A stretch of 48,993 nucleotides of DNA from Cyanophora paradoxa (Eukaryota > Glaucocystophyceae > Cyanophorales > Cyanophoraceae), in assembly GCA_004431415.1 (NCBI GenBank), contig QPMI01000321.1, positions 1 through 48,993 on the forward strand, written 5' to 3'. Shown here piece after piece: positions 10,859 through 21,556 of the stretch. Position 1 is the stretch's first letter; every line of letters begins with the position of its first letter. Position numbers and translations under genes: made by a program. The notes beneath the pieces were generated by a model. It was given only the letters and a program-made list of their open reading frames with translations, made no database searches and was not told where the DNA came from.

Positions 10859-12179
10859 CTACGCGGTGAGGAAGGCGGTGCCGGAGAAGGCGACGGAGGA
10901 CTGGAGCTTCTCGGAGAGAGCGATCTGGGTCTTCGTGAGGGACGCGAGGTACGTCACCATCAGCAGGTCCTGCGCCCCGTCGCTGTCAGCGCCCGGGCCG
11001 GCCGGCGGCGGGCGGCGCGGCGGGCGCGGACCTGCAGGCCGTTGTTGAAGATCTTCTCGAACGACTCGCGGCTAAGCTTCGGCACCGACTGCACCGCCTC
11101 CCACAGGAACCGCCCGACCTGCGCATCCCCTTTCCGCTTGCCGGCCTGCGCACGGCCCCAGTCAGCGCCGCGGCCGAGAAAGCAAAGAGGCGGCGGCGGC
11201 GGCGCACGATGACGTCGTCGATGTACGCGAGGACGGTGTCCAGCATGGACACGAGCTTCCGGACGCACGCCTCCATCGCCTCCAGGTTGTCCAGCGGCGC
11301 GATCGAGTTCGCCCGTGCGTCGCCAACGCCCTTGTTGATGGCGTCCACTGCAGCAAGCGTGAGCACGGGCTGCGCGGGGCCAGGGCACCGTTGCTCACAT
11401 GCGACACGCTCCATCTCGCCGGTCTTCAGTTCCGCCTTCACGCGGCTGAAAGCCTGCCCGAAAGGCCTGTCGCCCACGCCGAAACTGCGGCGAGCAGAGG
11501 AAAAGAAAGAGACAATGGCATCAGGGGTGTCGCAGCTGGCCGGGGAGGCGGGAACTCACGCCGAGGACATGTATGCCATCATGCCGACGCTGTCGCTCTT
11601 GAGCGAAGTGTCAACCATGAGGAGCACAGGGTTCGCGCATTCGCCCTGGTAGAACTGGTGGATGAGCGCGGTCTTGTCGTCTATCACGTCGCCCGTCGCA
11701 TACCTGGACGCGCGGGGTCGAGCGGCCTCGATCAGAACAAAGCTTCCAGCTGAGAGTGCGAGCGCGCGGCGGCCGGCCGGCCGCAAGGAGCGCGGGACGC
11801 GGGGAGGGAGGCGCACCAGCCGATGATCGCCTCCTTCTGATTCACGCGCTGGTGCAGCTCGAAAAGGTTCTTGTGGAACTCAATGTCCACCGCAACCTAA
11901 CACGGCGGAAAGAGTCGGTGAGCCGGGCGCGAATCGAAGGACGGCCCGCGGCGATCGGCAGCAGCGCACATTGTCGCCCAGCTCGGTGTGCGGGACCGGG
12001 AAGCTGTTCGTTATTTCCAACTGGCCGTCCACCATATAGCCGAGTAGCGTGCCGATGACTCGCTCCTGCTGCTCCGCCCGGCGCATGAAGTGGTCCACCA
12101 CGTTGAACAGAACGAGCGGGTGGATGCGGCACGGATGCGACTCCCGGCCGCTCGTTGCGGCGAGAAAGCTGCTCGCCAT
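10859..12179 (-). CDS. EIF3F: Eukaryotic translation initiation factor 3 subunit F
   Basis: An MPN-domain subunit of the eIF3 complex, acting in 43S pre-initiation. The minus-strand start at 12179 gives MASSFLAATSGRESHPCRIH, then the MPN core PLVLFNVVDHFMRRAEQQER, VIGTLLGYMVDGQLEITNSF and PVPHTELGDN. Exon 1 ends at 11970. Downstream exons carry VAVDIEFHKNLFELHQRV, QKEAIIGW, YATGDVIDDKTALIHQFYQG, NPVLLMVDTSLKSDSVGMMA, AINKGVGDARANSIAPLDNL, RKLVSMLDTVLAYIDDVIV, and a C-terminus with LLMVTYLASLTKTQIALSEK. No JAMM zinc motif (EHxH, HxH, D) is apparent, as usual for eIF3f. The stop is at 10859-10861. It is divergent from COX19 with 63 bp between start codons. Confidence 0.93.
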
Positions 12180-12242
12180 GGCGGCTGGATCCTGCTGCCC
12201 GGGGGTACGGCCTGCTCGAACGCACCCGTACCCCTGCACACG
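12180..12242. promoter_or_regulatory. 63-bp bidirectional promoter EIF3F / COX19 with a dyad
   Basis: Only 63 bp separate the two ATGs. Inside is a perfect 9-bp inverted repeat: GGGGTACGG at 12202-12210 and CCGTACCCC at 12226-12234, with a 15-nt loop. Each half contains the GTACCC hexamer found upstream of other genes in the window. The dyad is a candidate shared element for both directions; this is inference from position and symmetry. Confidence 0.55.
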
Positions 12243-12636
12243 ATGGCCACGCCGGCCTTCCGCGGCGCCGGGCCGTCGCCACCTGAGCGCGGAAGCTTCC
12301 CGCTAGACCACCTGCAGGAGTGCGCCGCGTTGACGAAGGCGTTCCTCCAGTGCCTCCAGCGGAACAACGGCGTCCAGGTGCGCTGTCGCGAGGAGGCCAA
12401 GAAGTACTTCCAGTGCCGGATGGACAAGTGAACTTACCCCCAGTCGCCGCGCCGCGCCGCGGCTGAGCGCGTCACCGCAGCGGCCTGATGGCGAAGGAGG
12501 AGTTCGAGAGCTTAGGGTTCGGGAAGAACGAGTCGCTTGTCGACCCGGCAGAGGAATCGCACAAGGAGGCAGAGGGCTTCGTGCCCGGGATGGCGGTTCG
12601 TCGGCGCCGCGCGTACGTTCCTCTGCAGGGCGCCTG
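12243..12636 (+). CDS. COX19: Cytochrome c oxidase assembly protein COX19
   Basis: A small CHCH protein of the mitochondrial intermembrane space, needed for copper delivery and assembly of cytochrome c oxidase. Exon 1 (12243-12427) starts MATPAFRGAGPSPPERGSFP, with the family signature PPERGSFPLDH. The twin CX9C motifs are C-AALTKAFLQ-C and C-REEAKKYFQ-C, followed by RMD. Exon 2 (12481-12636) continues NGLMAKEEFESLGFG, as in other COX19 proteins. The GT-AG intron 12428-12480 has CTGAG before the acceptor. Without splicing the frame stops right after RMDK, so the intron decides the C-terminus. The tail is Lys/Glu-rich and longer than the core requires. Confidence 0.93.
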
Positions 12637-12994
12637 ACGTGCGCCCTTGCGCTGCCGTAGAGAGCAAGGGAGATCCGGAAGCAGAAGGGAGGCTGAGCGG
12701 GGGTCCACGGCCGGCACAGGCCCACAGCCGTCGCGGTCGGAACGTGCTTGACGTCACGAGCCGACCGAGCTCTCGCACAGCCGGCGTGCACTCGCCGGAT
12801 TGCCCAGCGCGACGCGGCCCCGCTGCCCCCGTGCGGAACCGCGTCTCCTCTGCGCTGCCTCCCGCGGATGCGTCCGATCCGCCGTCCCGGCGTTCCCGCT
12901 ACCGCCCGCCCTCCCCGTCTGCGCAAGTGCGCTTTGTATAGTTTCTTTCGTAGTACGATAGGACTCGGGAGAGGTGGTGGAGGGCTCGGGCGGG
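12637..12994. other. Intergenic region between convergent COX19 and antiporter genes
   Basis: 358 bp of 3' flank for both genes. No recognisable RNA gene or repeat. Just before 12995 the plus strand is AG-rich. Confidence 0.5.
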
Positions 12995-15979
12995 TTACGG
13001 GGCGTGGGGCCGGGCGACGGGGAGGAGGGGCCCGCGGCCGGGGGGTGGCGGGTGCTCCTTCTCGCCGACGAGGCGGCCCACGATGTGGCGGAACGCCAGG
13101 GGCGTGACGCACAGCGTCAGCGCGGCGGTGCCGGCGAGCAGGAGGTACACGTTGCGGGACATGAGCCCGAGGCGCACGCCGCGGCTCGCCAGCACGAAGC
13201 TGAACTCGCCCACCTGAGACACGTCAGCGGGGCGGTGCCGGCGAGGAGAGCGTGCGGCGCGGGCCTGGGCGATGGCAATGGACACTGCGACGGCGTGGCG
13301 CCGCGAGTAGCCGAAGATCTGCGCCGGTTGGGGCTCGGGCCTAGCGGGAGCCGACTCGGGGCGGGGCGGGCGGGGCGGGGCGCCTTGACGATGAAGAACG
13401 CGACGAGGATCTTGCTGCAGAGGACCTGCAGCGGGGTAAGAGGGGGATGAGGGGCGAGGCGATCGGGGCGCGCGCACGGAGAAGACGAGGAGGAGGAGGA
13501 GGCCCTTGTGAGCGTACAGGAACCGCACGTCGATCCTGGGGCGCCGGCCTCGCTCGGGGGCCCGGGGGCCGGGGCCGGGGGCGGGGGCGGGCGGCGCACA
13601 GCATGCCGATGCAGACGAAGAACATGCTCCCGAAGATGTCCCGCAGCGGCGCGATCTGCCGCAGCGTGTCCGACGCCGCCTGCGGGGGAGTTGAGGGGGG
13701 AAGACGAGGCCCCGGGGGTGCCCCCCGCCTCGGAGTGGATGCAGAGGCCCGCCACGAAGGCGCCCTGGGAGGGGGAGGCGCAGGGGATGAGCGGGGGCGG
13801 GGGGGCGGGCACGGGTTGGCGGGGCGCGGGGACCATCTCGACGCCTGCGGGCGGCGTCAGGGGCGCAGCAAAGGAGGGATAGGGGGAGGGCGCACCGAGG
13901 CCGAGGTGCTCGGTGACGAGGGCGACCCCGAGGCAGAGCACCTGCGGGGGAGCGCTCGGGAGGGGGTACGTTGGGAGGGGGAGGGGTGGGGTGGAGGCGG
14001 ACCACGACGACGAGGAGGAAGAGCTCCTGGGAGCGGTCCTGGCTCCGCGCCACGAACCGGAGGAGGCCTGCCGGCCGGCGGGGCGGGGGCGTCAGAGACG
14101 ATGGCGGGGGCCGGGGCCCGGGTGCAGACGGGGGATGAGGAGGGAGCCGGCGGCGGCGGCGGCGGCGGCGAAGAGGGCGAAGGTGTAGAGCTCGCGCAGC
14201 AGCGCCCTGCGGCCCCCGCTCGGGCGCCGGCGCGAGGAGGCGGGCGGGGGGCGGGGCGGGCGGGCGCACGGGAGGACGTCGCCGTGGGCGGCGAGGGCGG
14301 GGAAGGCTGCGGGGCGGTCAGCGGGCTGCGGGGTCGGGCGCGGCGGAGCGCGGGGCGGGGGGCGGGCCGGCGAGGACGAGGCCGACGGAGAAGTCCTGGA
14401 CGACGAGCATGCCGAGCATGACGCGCCCGTGCACGCTCCCCACCGCCCCCCGCTCCATCAGGCACTTCACCACCACCGCCGTCGACGAGAGCGAGAGGCA
14501 CGCCCCCAGCGCCAGGCCCTCCCGCCCCGTCCCCACCAGGCCCCCCAGGGTCGCCAGCGCCAGCGTCAGCAGCTGCGAGCGAAGTCAGCCGAGGGCGACG
14601 GGAGGCGGGGGGGCCGGGGGCGGGCCGTGGTGACGGCCATCTGGAGGAGGCCGCCCCCGATCGCCACCGAGCCCACCCGCCTGATGTCCCTGGCCGGGGG
14701 CTCGCGGGATGCGGGTGGTACGCCGTTCTGGGCCGGGGGGGCGGGGGTACCGGAGGGAGAAGTCGACCCCGATTGCGAATAGTAGAAATGCGACGCCGAA
14801 CTGGGCCAGCGACTCCACCTGCCCCGCCCCGCGTCACGGGAGACGGGAGGGGGCCGGGCGGGCGGAGGGCGCGGGCCTGGGCGTGGGCCTTGATGATGCC
14901 GTACCCGCCGGGCCCGATGGCGACGCCGCTCCAGAGGTAGCCGACGAGGGCCGGCTGCCCGAAGTGCACCGCCACCAGGCCCCCGACGGCGGCGGCGGCG
15001 AGCACCTGTCGCCGCCCCGCCGCCTGAGCGGGGCGGGGCGGGGCCGGGGCGGGGCGGGGCGGGGCGGGCCTGGACGAGGTCGACGACGAAGACGGCCTCG
15101 GCCTGCTCGACCTCCGCGATGTGCTCCGTGATGTTCAGCCGCCGCAGCGCCGCCGTGCTCTCCTCCCCGAAGCTCAGCAGGCCCCCCAGCCCTGCCGCCC
15201 CCGCCCCGCCCCCTCGGCCCCCGCCCTCCCCCCGCCCCCGGCCCCCAGCCCCCGCGTCCCCGGCGAACCGCCCGGAACGGCCGTCTGCGGCTTCGGCTCC
15301 TCCGGGGGGTACAGCAGGCTCGGGTCAGGGTGCGCGAACTCTTTCTTGAGCCGCTCGAACTCGTCCTGCGACCTGCGGTGCGGGCGCTCGCAGGCTCCTG
15401 GGGGCGGGTGGGACGGCGTAGGGCCGCACGAGATGTCCCCATGGGCAAGGGCCTGCTGAAGCTTGGCCATCTCCCCCGTGAACCACGACTTGAACTCGTC
15501 CAGCTTCTGCGTGCTGCGCGAGGCCGGTCACCCCCGCGGTGCGCGGCGGAGATCGCGCGCAATTATTTTGTTTTGCAGGGCGCGCATGCGTACGTCTTGC
15601 TTCGCAGCGCGTGGATGCTCGTCATGTTGCCATCGCCCGCCTTCGCGGCACTGCGGCCGGGCGCGGGTTCTTCCGGTGCCGCTGTGTCTACTGGCGGATC
15701 GCTGCTTGCGGATGCGCTATCGTCCACTTCCTGCTGCAAGGACGCTTGCGCCCTGTCATCCGGCTCGGTCTCGCTTCCAGACTCGAGCTGCTCGCTCTCC
15801 TCGCGCAGCGGATGCGTCTCGACGGGCTTTTGACTGTGCGTTTCGACGGGTTTTTGACTCCTCGTCGGGCGTATACCGAGCGCTTCCGTGCAAATTACAA
15901 AGGTGAAGAAGGCAAGCGCAGCGAAAAGTCGGAGGCTCCGGCAGGGGAGCCTGCGACTGCACGGCCGCGTCGCTTGCAT
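12995..15979 (-). CDS. KEA: KEA/CPA2-type K+(Na+)/H+ antiporter with N-terminal signal sequence
   Basis: A polytopic monovalent cation-proton antiporter of the CPA2 family, closest in layout to plant KEA4-6 and animal TMCO3 (endomembrane). The start at 15979 (MQATRPCSRRLPCRSLRLFA) gives a hydrophobic signal. A long acidic luminal region follows, including a tandem SQKPVETH duplication and coiled-coil-like KLDEFKSWFTGEMAKLQQAL and DEFERLKKEF. The membrane core is recovered over many exons: GLVAVHFGQPALVGYLWSGV, AIGPGGYGII, ESLAQFGVAFLLFAIGVDFS, LGACLSLSSTAVVVKCLMER, HGRVMLGMLVVQDFSVGLVL, GAFVAGLCIHSEA, RDIFGSMFFVCIGMLC, KILVAFFIVKA, VGEFSFVLASRGVRLGLM and YLLLAGTAALTLCVTPLAF. The acidic pair region (VVQD) and the GEF motif are present. 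The stop is at 12995-12997. There is no RCK/TrkA-N domain, which fits the KEA4-6 branch. An alternative upstream ATG lies at 16048. Confidence 0.88.
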
Positions 15980-16452
15980 GGTCGCGCGGCCGCTGAGCGC
16001 TGGTGGGCCGTGGTAGCTAGCTATCGGCTCATCGCGCTCGTCGCTCACTCCGAACCACCCCGTCCCTAACGGTCCTGGCGGTCGGCTATGGGTTTAAGGT
16101 ACTACTAAACCGCACAGACAAGCGCCTGGAGCGTCCCGTTAGGAAGAGTGCGGTTTGCTGGGGGTACAGTCTACTGCCCAACCAAGCCCAAGCAGCCACC
16201 AGTTGCGGATCCAGACACGCGGGAGCCCCCCGAGCAGCTGTTAAGTAGTTAAACTCCCAGCGGTCACTGTTCCCGAGCGTTTTGTCGCCTGGCTAGCGCG
16301 CTTCGAGGAATTCGGCGGAGGAGCGAGCAGGAGCCGCAGCGATGCCTGCGTGAGTGACGCTGATTCGGCCGCTGCCCAAATTTTGATGCTTTCCAGCGCC
16401 GCCGCTCTGGCTCTGAGCTCCGCCGCGCAGGAGAGGCGGCGGCGCACGGCAC
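15980..16452. promoter_or_regulatory. Shared upstream region of divergent antiporter and FAM47-like genes
   Basis: 473 bp between divergent start codons. GGGGTAC lies at 16161-16167. An open frame on the minus strand (16293-16565) overlaps exon 1 of the plus-strand gene and was not accepted. Confidence 0.45.
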
Positions 16453-18308
16453 ATGCCGCCGGGGGCGATTCCGCATGGCATCTTTATGGCGTCCCAGTTC
16501 AGGAGGCTACCAGGCGTTGAGTCGTACGAACAGCCCATGCGATCCAAGCACGCGTCGCAAACCATATCCTTTCTGCCCCCGTCAAACTTCGAGTGCCGCG
16601 CCGCGCACCTCCCCGCCGCGCACCTCGACCGCGTGGCGGCACAGCGACGGGAGGCTGGTGAGCGAGTTGCAACGGAACCTGGAGCAGATCACGAGCGCGT
16701 CGCTCATGCAGCCGGACTTCATCCAGCAGGCCGCCATGGACGCCATCCCGGGGATCGACGCCGAGGCCCGCCCCGCGCCCCGTCCCGCCGCTTCCTGCCG
16801 GCACGGGCCGGTCTGAGGCGCGGGGCGCAGTTCCCGAGGGCGCGGGTGGGGGCGGCGGAGGAGCCGGATCGCGTGGAGGCGATCCTGCGGGGCCGGGAGG
16901 AGGGCGGCGAGGGCTCCCACCTTCTCTTCCCCCGCATCGTCGCCGCCATCGCCGCCGCCTCCGCTTCCGCCCCGCCCCCGGTGCGCCCCGAGCCGCCCCC
17001 CACCCCGCCCCCGCCCCGCCCGACGCGCCCCGCGCGCCTGCAGAAGGCGGGTGCGGGGAAGGGCGGGGGGCGGGGCGGGGATGCGGGGACGGGGGCGCGG
17101 GGGGGCGGAGCGGGGCGGGCGGGGACGTGCTCTCCGCCATGGAGCTCGAGGTCTTCAAGGGTGCGCCCCGCAGGGCCCCCGCGCCCCGCCCCGCCCCCCC
17201 GCCCCGCCCGAGCGCCGCGGCGCGCAGCGAACGAGGAGGCGGCGCGGGCCGGCGGCAGCGAGCAGGACCGGCTCCTCGACGAGGACGGCGCGCCCCCGCC
17301 CGCCCCGCCCCGCCCCGCCCCGCCCCGCCCTGCCCCGCTCCGGTCGCTGACGGGGCGGGGCGGGCAGGGCGGGGCCGGAGGGGCGGGCACACTCGCCGGT
17401 GATCATCTGGCGGCCGACGGCGCAGGTCCGGCTCGCCTCCAACCTGCCTCCCGACATCCAGCGCCTCATCGAGCGCGACACCGCCCCGCCTGGCCCGCAC
17501 CGCCACGCCCGCCCCGGCCCTGCCCGCGCCCCGTGACTCCGCACGCAGCCGCCTCGACGGCGCGCTCGCCGCCGCGGGGGCCGCACTCGCACTCGGGGCG
17601 GTGAGCGCGTCGGAGGAGGCGTTCGGGGCGGGCCGGGGCCTCGGGGCGGCGCACGGAGCGGCGCCCGCGCACCTTCCCCCCCGTCGACAGCTCCTTCACG
17701 CATATGGAGCGAAGGCGCGCCCCCCCCCCCCCCCCCCCTCCCCCCCCCTCCTCGCCGCCGCCCTGCCGGCGCCAACGGGCGCGGCTCCGCAGGAGAAAGC
17801 CGGTGCAGACGTACGGCGCGCGCTGGTACATCCCGGCGCAGCAGTGCGCACGCTCCTGCTGGCGGCGCGGGCGCGGGCCGCGATGCGAGGCGGGCGGGGC
17901 GGGGCGCAGGTGGCAGGCGTACAGCGAGGGCAGCGGCGCCTCGCTGCAGCACGGCTCCCGCGACGAGGGTCCGCCCCGCCCCGCCCCGCCCTCCGAGCCG
18001 CCCCGTTCCGCGCGCGGCGTGGGGCGCCGACGGCGGGGTCGGGGCCGGGGGCAGACGAGGCGCTGAAGGTGATGGAGGCGAAGGGGGCGGCCCTGGAGCA
18101 CGAGATCGCCGGCCTCTTCTCCTCCAAGATGTACTTCGAGTGCGCCCCGCGAGCGAGGGCGAGGCGGCGGGGGCGGGGGCGGGGCGGGGCGGGTGGGTGA
18201 CGGGGGCGGGGGCGCAGCTACCTGAAGAGGAACGGGCAGCGGGTGCCCCACTTCCTCAAGGGCCTCGCCGACGACCCCCAGCACGCCGGCGCCCCCGCCC
18301 GCGCCTGA
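16453..18308 (+). CDS. FAM47-like protein (possible flagellar/ciliary association)
   Basis: A spliced plus-strand gene. Exon 1 (16453-16592) encodes MPPGAIPHGIFMASQFRRLP ... ISFLPPSNF; exon 2 (16645-16765) DDGRLVSELQRNLEQITSAS ... DAIPGIDAE; exon 3 starts at 16831 (FPRARVGAAEE, then SHLLFPRIVAAIAAAS). Later pieces are DVLSAMELEVFK and RLASNLPPDIQRLIERD, then the most telling stretch, VQTYGARWYIPAQQ, followed after introns by EHEIAGLFSSKMYFE and YLKRNGQRVPHFLKGLADD, with the stop at 18306-18308. Animal FAM47 proteins show the same order near the C-terminus: YGAWYL..(K)LW, a helical linker, then AFKDFI..(R)GYR.PRFLE. The exon 2/3 intron has a GC donor. The homology is suggested by motif order only; function is unknown. 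The middle is low-complexity Pro/Arg/Gly and its splicing is uncertain. Confidence 0.5.
17719..17752 (+). repeat. Homopolymeric C tract in an intron
   Basis: A run of about 19 C, interrupted by T and followed by more C, inside an intron of the FAM47-like gene. Similar C tracts occur at about 20725-20775 in the PH-domain gene, and a G tract at about 21764-21781. Lengths may be unreliable in the assembly. Confidence 0.7.
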
Positions 18309-18774
18309 CGCCCCGCCCCGCCCCGCGCCCCCTCCCCCTCCTCCCCTCCGCCCCCCCACCTCGCAATTTACGGATCCACAAATCGAATCCGATCAAACCT
18401 CTTGAACTGGGAGATCTAGATCTAGACCTCGGGTTCGCCGAGTCGCGTATACGCACGTGCACGTGTCGGGCGAAGCGCCGGCGCGTCATAATCATGATAT
18501 CGATCAGCTGCATGCAGCGGCCGTCCCGGCAGGCGGCTGCGGCCGCCGGGCGCGCGCAAGCTAGGTTTCGCGGTGCCGCGCGATTCGATGCATATGCAAA
18601 AGCTGAATTTCGCGGGGGTGGGTAGAGGGTTTGATCCGGGACTGGTTTACCCGGGCCACCAAAAAAAGCAGCGACGCATGCGCAGCTAGCAGCTCGCATT
18701 CCAGCGCGTGAAACTGCTTTCCAGCGCTCGCGCGCATCCAACGCTTGCGCGCTTCCAGCGCTTGCGCCCGGCGA
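18309..18774. other. Intergenic region with AGATCTAGATCTAGA motif
   Basis: 466 bp between two plus-strand genes. AGATCTAGATCTAGA lies at 18412-18426, 104 bp after the FAM47-like stop. The region before 18775 contains several CCAGCGCTTGCGC-like repeats (about 18700-18770), which may belong to the promoter or 5' UTR of the next gene. Confidence 0.5.
18412..18426 (+). promoter_or_regulatory. AGATCTAGATCTAGA, 3'-flank motif copy 1
   Basis: A 15-nt motif identical to the copy at 21599-21613. Both lie shortly after the stop codon of a plus-strand gene. A 10-nt version follows the thiamine-phosphate synthase gene (10502-10511). A role in 3' end formation is inference. Confidence 0.45.
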
Positions 18775-21556
18775 TGGGAGCGGGCGCCAGCCACGTTGAC
18801 GAGCAGGATTCCAAGCCGGCGAAGAAACCGAAGCGTGCCTTGCAGCGTAACTGGAGCACTTACGTCGCAAACGAGGCGGGGACGACCGAGAATGAGAATC
18901 CGGTGCCCACGCAGGACGGCGGCGGCGCTCAAATGGACGGTGCGCGCGGCGGGAATCTCGCATGCCAGCGCCGACATTGCATCTCATTGCAGTACACAAC
19001 CGCAGACGAGGCGCTGGGCGCTTCGCTCGACGTGCGCGACCGAAGCTCTTGATCTCCGCCCCGCGCTGCAGCGCTGACCCGCGCTGACGTCGGCCCGCGC
19101 CGCGCTAGATCCCGATGCAAGGGAGCCTGTTCTTCCGCGACCCGAAGACGAACGCGTGGACGCTGCGGCGAGTCATCCAGCTAGGTCCCGCCCTCGCCGT
19201 CCTCGACAAGTGCGCCGGCGCCCGCAGGCCGGCAGCGCGCGAGCGCGCGTGCGCGACACGACGGCCGACGGGGGCTGCAGGCACGACGTACCGCTGGGGT
19301 GCGTGGAGATCGCCGCCGTGGATTCCGTGCGCATCTTCGGTGTCGGGCGACGCGGCCTGAAACTCCTTGTCGAGCCGGGCGCCTACTTCCAGCGCCGCCG
19401 CATCAAGTTCGTCGCCATCAGCCGCCGCGACGCCGCCTGGTAAGCTCCCGCCCCGCCCCGCCCCGCGCACGCCGGCGCCCTGGCGCCCCGGGGCCCGCGT
19501 GCAGCTGACGGCGCCGGCCGCAGGTGGGCCGTCTCGATCCTTCGCTGGCGCGACCGCTTCCGGGCAGCGGCGCTCTCGCCCCGTGGGCCCGCGCCGTACA
19601 ACGACGCTGCGGAGGAGCCGCCGGCCGCGCCGCCGCCGCCGCTGGCGCCGGCGCGCTCGGCATCGTCTCAGGGGGAGCCCGAGTGGCGGGACCCGCGCGA
19701 GGTCCGCCCGCGTGCCGCCCTTCTGCGCGCGCCGCCCCGCGCCGAGCGGCGCGCAGGTGTTGGAGAGCCTGCACCCGCCGGCGGAGCCGCCCGTGCAGCT
19801 GCTTCTCACCCTCGCCCGCGTGCGTCCCGCGCGCCCCGCCGCCGCCCGGCCGCGGGCGACGGGGCGCAGCTGCTGCGCTCGGCGGCGGCGAGCCGCGAGT
19901 GGGTGCGCAAGTTCGTCGACCTCGACGCGGAGTCCGGTGCCGGCCCCGCCCGCCCCGCCGCCCGCCCCCGCGAGCCCGGGCGGCGCGCGCAGGGCGGCCG
20001 GCGCCGGGGGCGGGGCGGGGCGGTCTCGTGCGGGCTCGGCCTCCTCGCCGGCCTCCTCCTCTCCGCCGAGCGCCGCCACCGGTGCCGCCCCCGCCCCCGC
20101 GGCCCTCCTCACCCGGGCGCCCCCTCTGACCCCGCGCCGCGGCGCCCCCAGGCCCGAGATGCCGCACCTATCGCGCGAGCGCGCCCTCGCCGCCGCCCTC
20201 GTCGCTCTCCTCCACCACCCGTGCCCGCCCCGCCTCCCCGCCCGCCCCGGCCCCCGCCAGCCCCCGACGCCGGCCGGCGCGGGCCGCAGGAGACGGCGAG
20301 CGCGGTGGCGCGCTCGCCCACGCCGGACGCCGCCGCCGCCGAGTGGCGCCTCCTCTCGTGCCGCCCCGCCCGCCCCGCCGCCGGCGCCGCGCTGGGCAAG
20401 CGACGGGGCGGGGCGGGGGGGCAGGTCGCGCTCGGGGCCGGTGGTGGCGGCCACCCTCGAGGCGCTCGCCGCCGCCTGCGCCGACGGGCCCACCGGCTTC
20501 GCGTCCGCCCCGCCCCTCCCCCCGGCCGCCCCTGCCGCCCGCCCCCTCCCGCCCTCCCTCACGCCCCGCAGGCGCGTCGTGGCCGGCATGGCGCAGGCGG
20601 GGCAGGCGCGCAGCCCGGCGCCCCCGCTCCGCCCCGCGGGGCGGCTCTCACGAGAAGCCGGCGCAGAGCCTCGCCCCCGTGACGGCCTTCGTCCGCCCCT
20701 CGGCCCCTTTCCCCGTCATGGTGCCCCCCCCCCTCCCCCCCCCTCCCCCCCCAACCCCCCCCCCCCCCCACCCCTCCTTCGCCGGGGCCGACACGGGCCT
20801 TGGGCGGCAGACGGCGGCGCTGCTGCTGCTCGAGGCGCTGTGCCGGGCGGCGGCCGCCTCGCGGGACCCGCGCACCTGCTCCTGGCTCCGGCGCGAGATC
20901 GCCGCGGCGCCCTCCGACCTACCCCGCGCCCTCCTCGTGCGCCCACCCCCCCCTCCAGCGCGCGCCTGGAGCCCCCCGAACCAAATCGGCTCGCAGGCGC
21001 TGGAGGCAGCGCGGGTGCCCGGGGCGGGCCCGGGGAGGGGCCGGGGCCCGGGGCGGCGCCCGGGCCGCCCCCGCCTCGCCTTCCCGCCCTCGCCGACTTC
21101 GCGGGGCTCGCCGCTCCGGCCCCGGGCGCCCGGGCGCCGGCCCGGGCCCGCCCCCCGCACCCTCTCCGAGCTCGCCGCCGCCATCGAGGCGCACGCGCCG
21201 CTGCAGCCGTCCCCGGGCCCTCCGTGCCGTGCGCGCGCCCCGCGGGGCGGGCCCGCCGCCGCGGACCTCAGGCGGGGCCGGCAGGGGCCCCTGGGCCACG
21301 TGGAGGTCGCGCAGCGCCTCCTCGCCGCCCTCGCCGCCTCCCCCGCCGAGTGCGCGCCCCCCGCCCCGCCCCGCGCCCCGGAACCGCGGGGGCGGGGCGG
21401 CTGAGCCCTCGGGGGAACGGGCGGCAGGCCGGGGGCTGGCCGTGGGGCGCCCTCCCCGCCCTGCTGCGGGCGCTCGAGCTCGAGGCCGGGGCCCTCCCCG
21501 CGCCCGCCCGCCCGCACCTGCACCCCGCCGCCTCCGCGCCCCGCCCCCAGACGTAG
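18775..21556 (+). CDS. N-myristoylation-site PH-domain protein with formin GBD/FH3-like region
   Basis: The start at 18775 gives MGAGAS, an N-myristoylation consensus, then a Lys-rich tail (KPAKKPKRALQRNWSTY). A GC-AG intron at 19011-19108 (CTGAC near its end) joins TTADE to IPMQGSLFF in frame. A PH domain follows: GSLFFRDPKTNAWTLRRVIQ, LGPALAVLDK, LGCVEIAAVDSVRIFGV, RRIKFVAISRRDAAW and the C-terminal Trp helix VSILRWRDRF. After a Pro-rich linker come VLESLHPPAEPPVQLLLTLA, LLRSAAASREWVRKFVDLD, GLGLLAGLLLSAER and a series of Ala/Leu-rich helices (RALAAALVALLHH, VAATLEALAAACADGPTGFA, TAALLLLEALCRAAAASRDP), resembling the GTPase-binding/FH3 armadillo region of diaphanous-type formins. No FH1 or FH2 domain was seen before the stop at 21554-21556. 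Membrane-tethered Rho-effector or scaffold is the likeliest reading. Exon borders after 19900 are approximate. Confidence 0.6.

Noticed and set aside
16293-16565. Minus-strand open frame beginning MVCDACLDRMGCSYDSTPGS
   Set aside because: Cys-rich and superficially plausible, but antisense to exon 1 of the FAM47-like gene, whose splice phases into exon 2 are consistent. No domain recognised.
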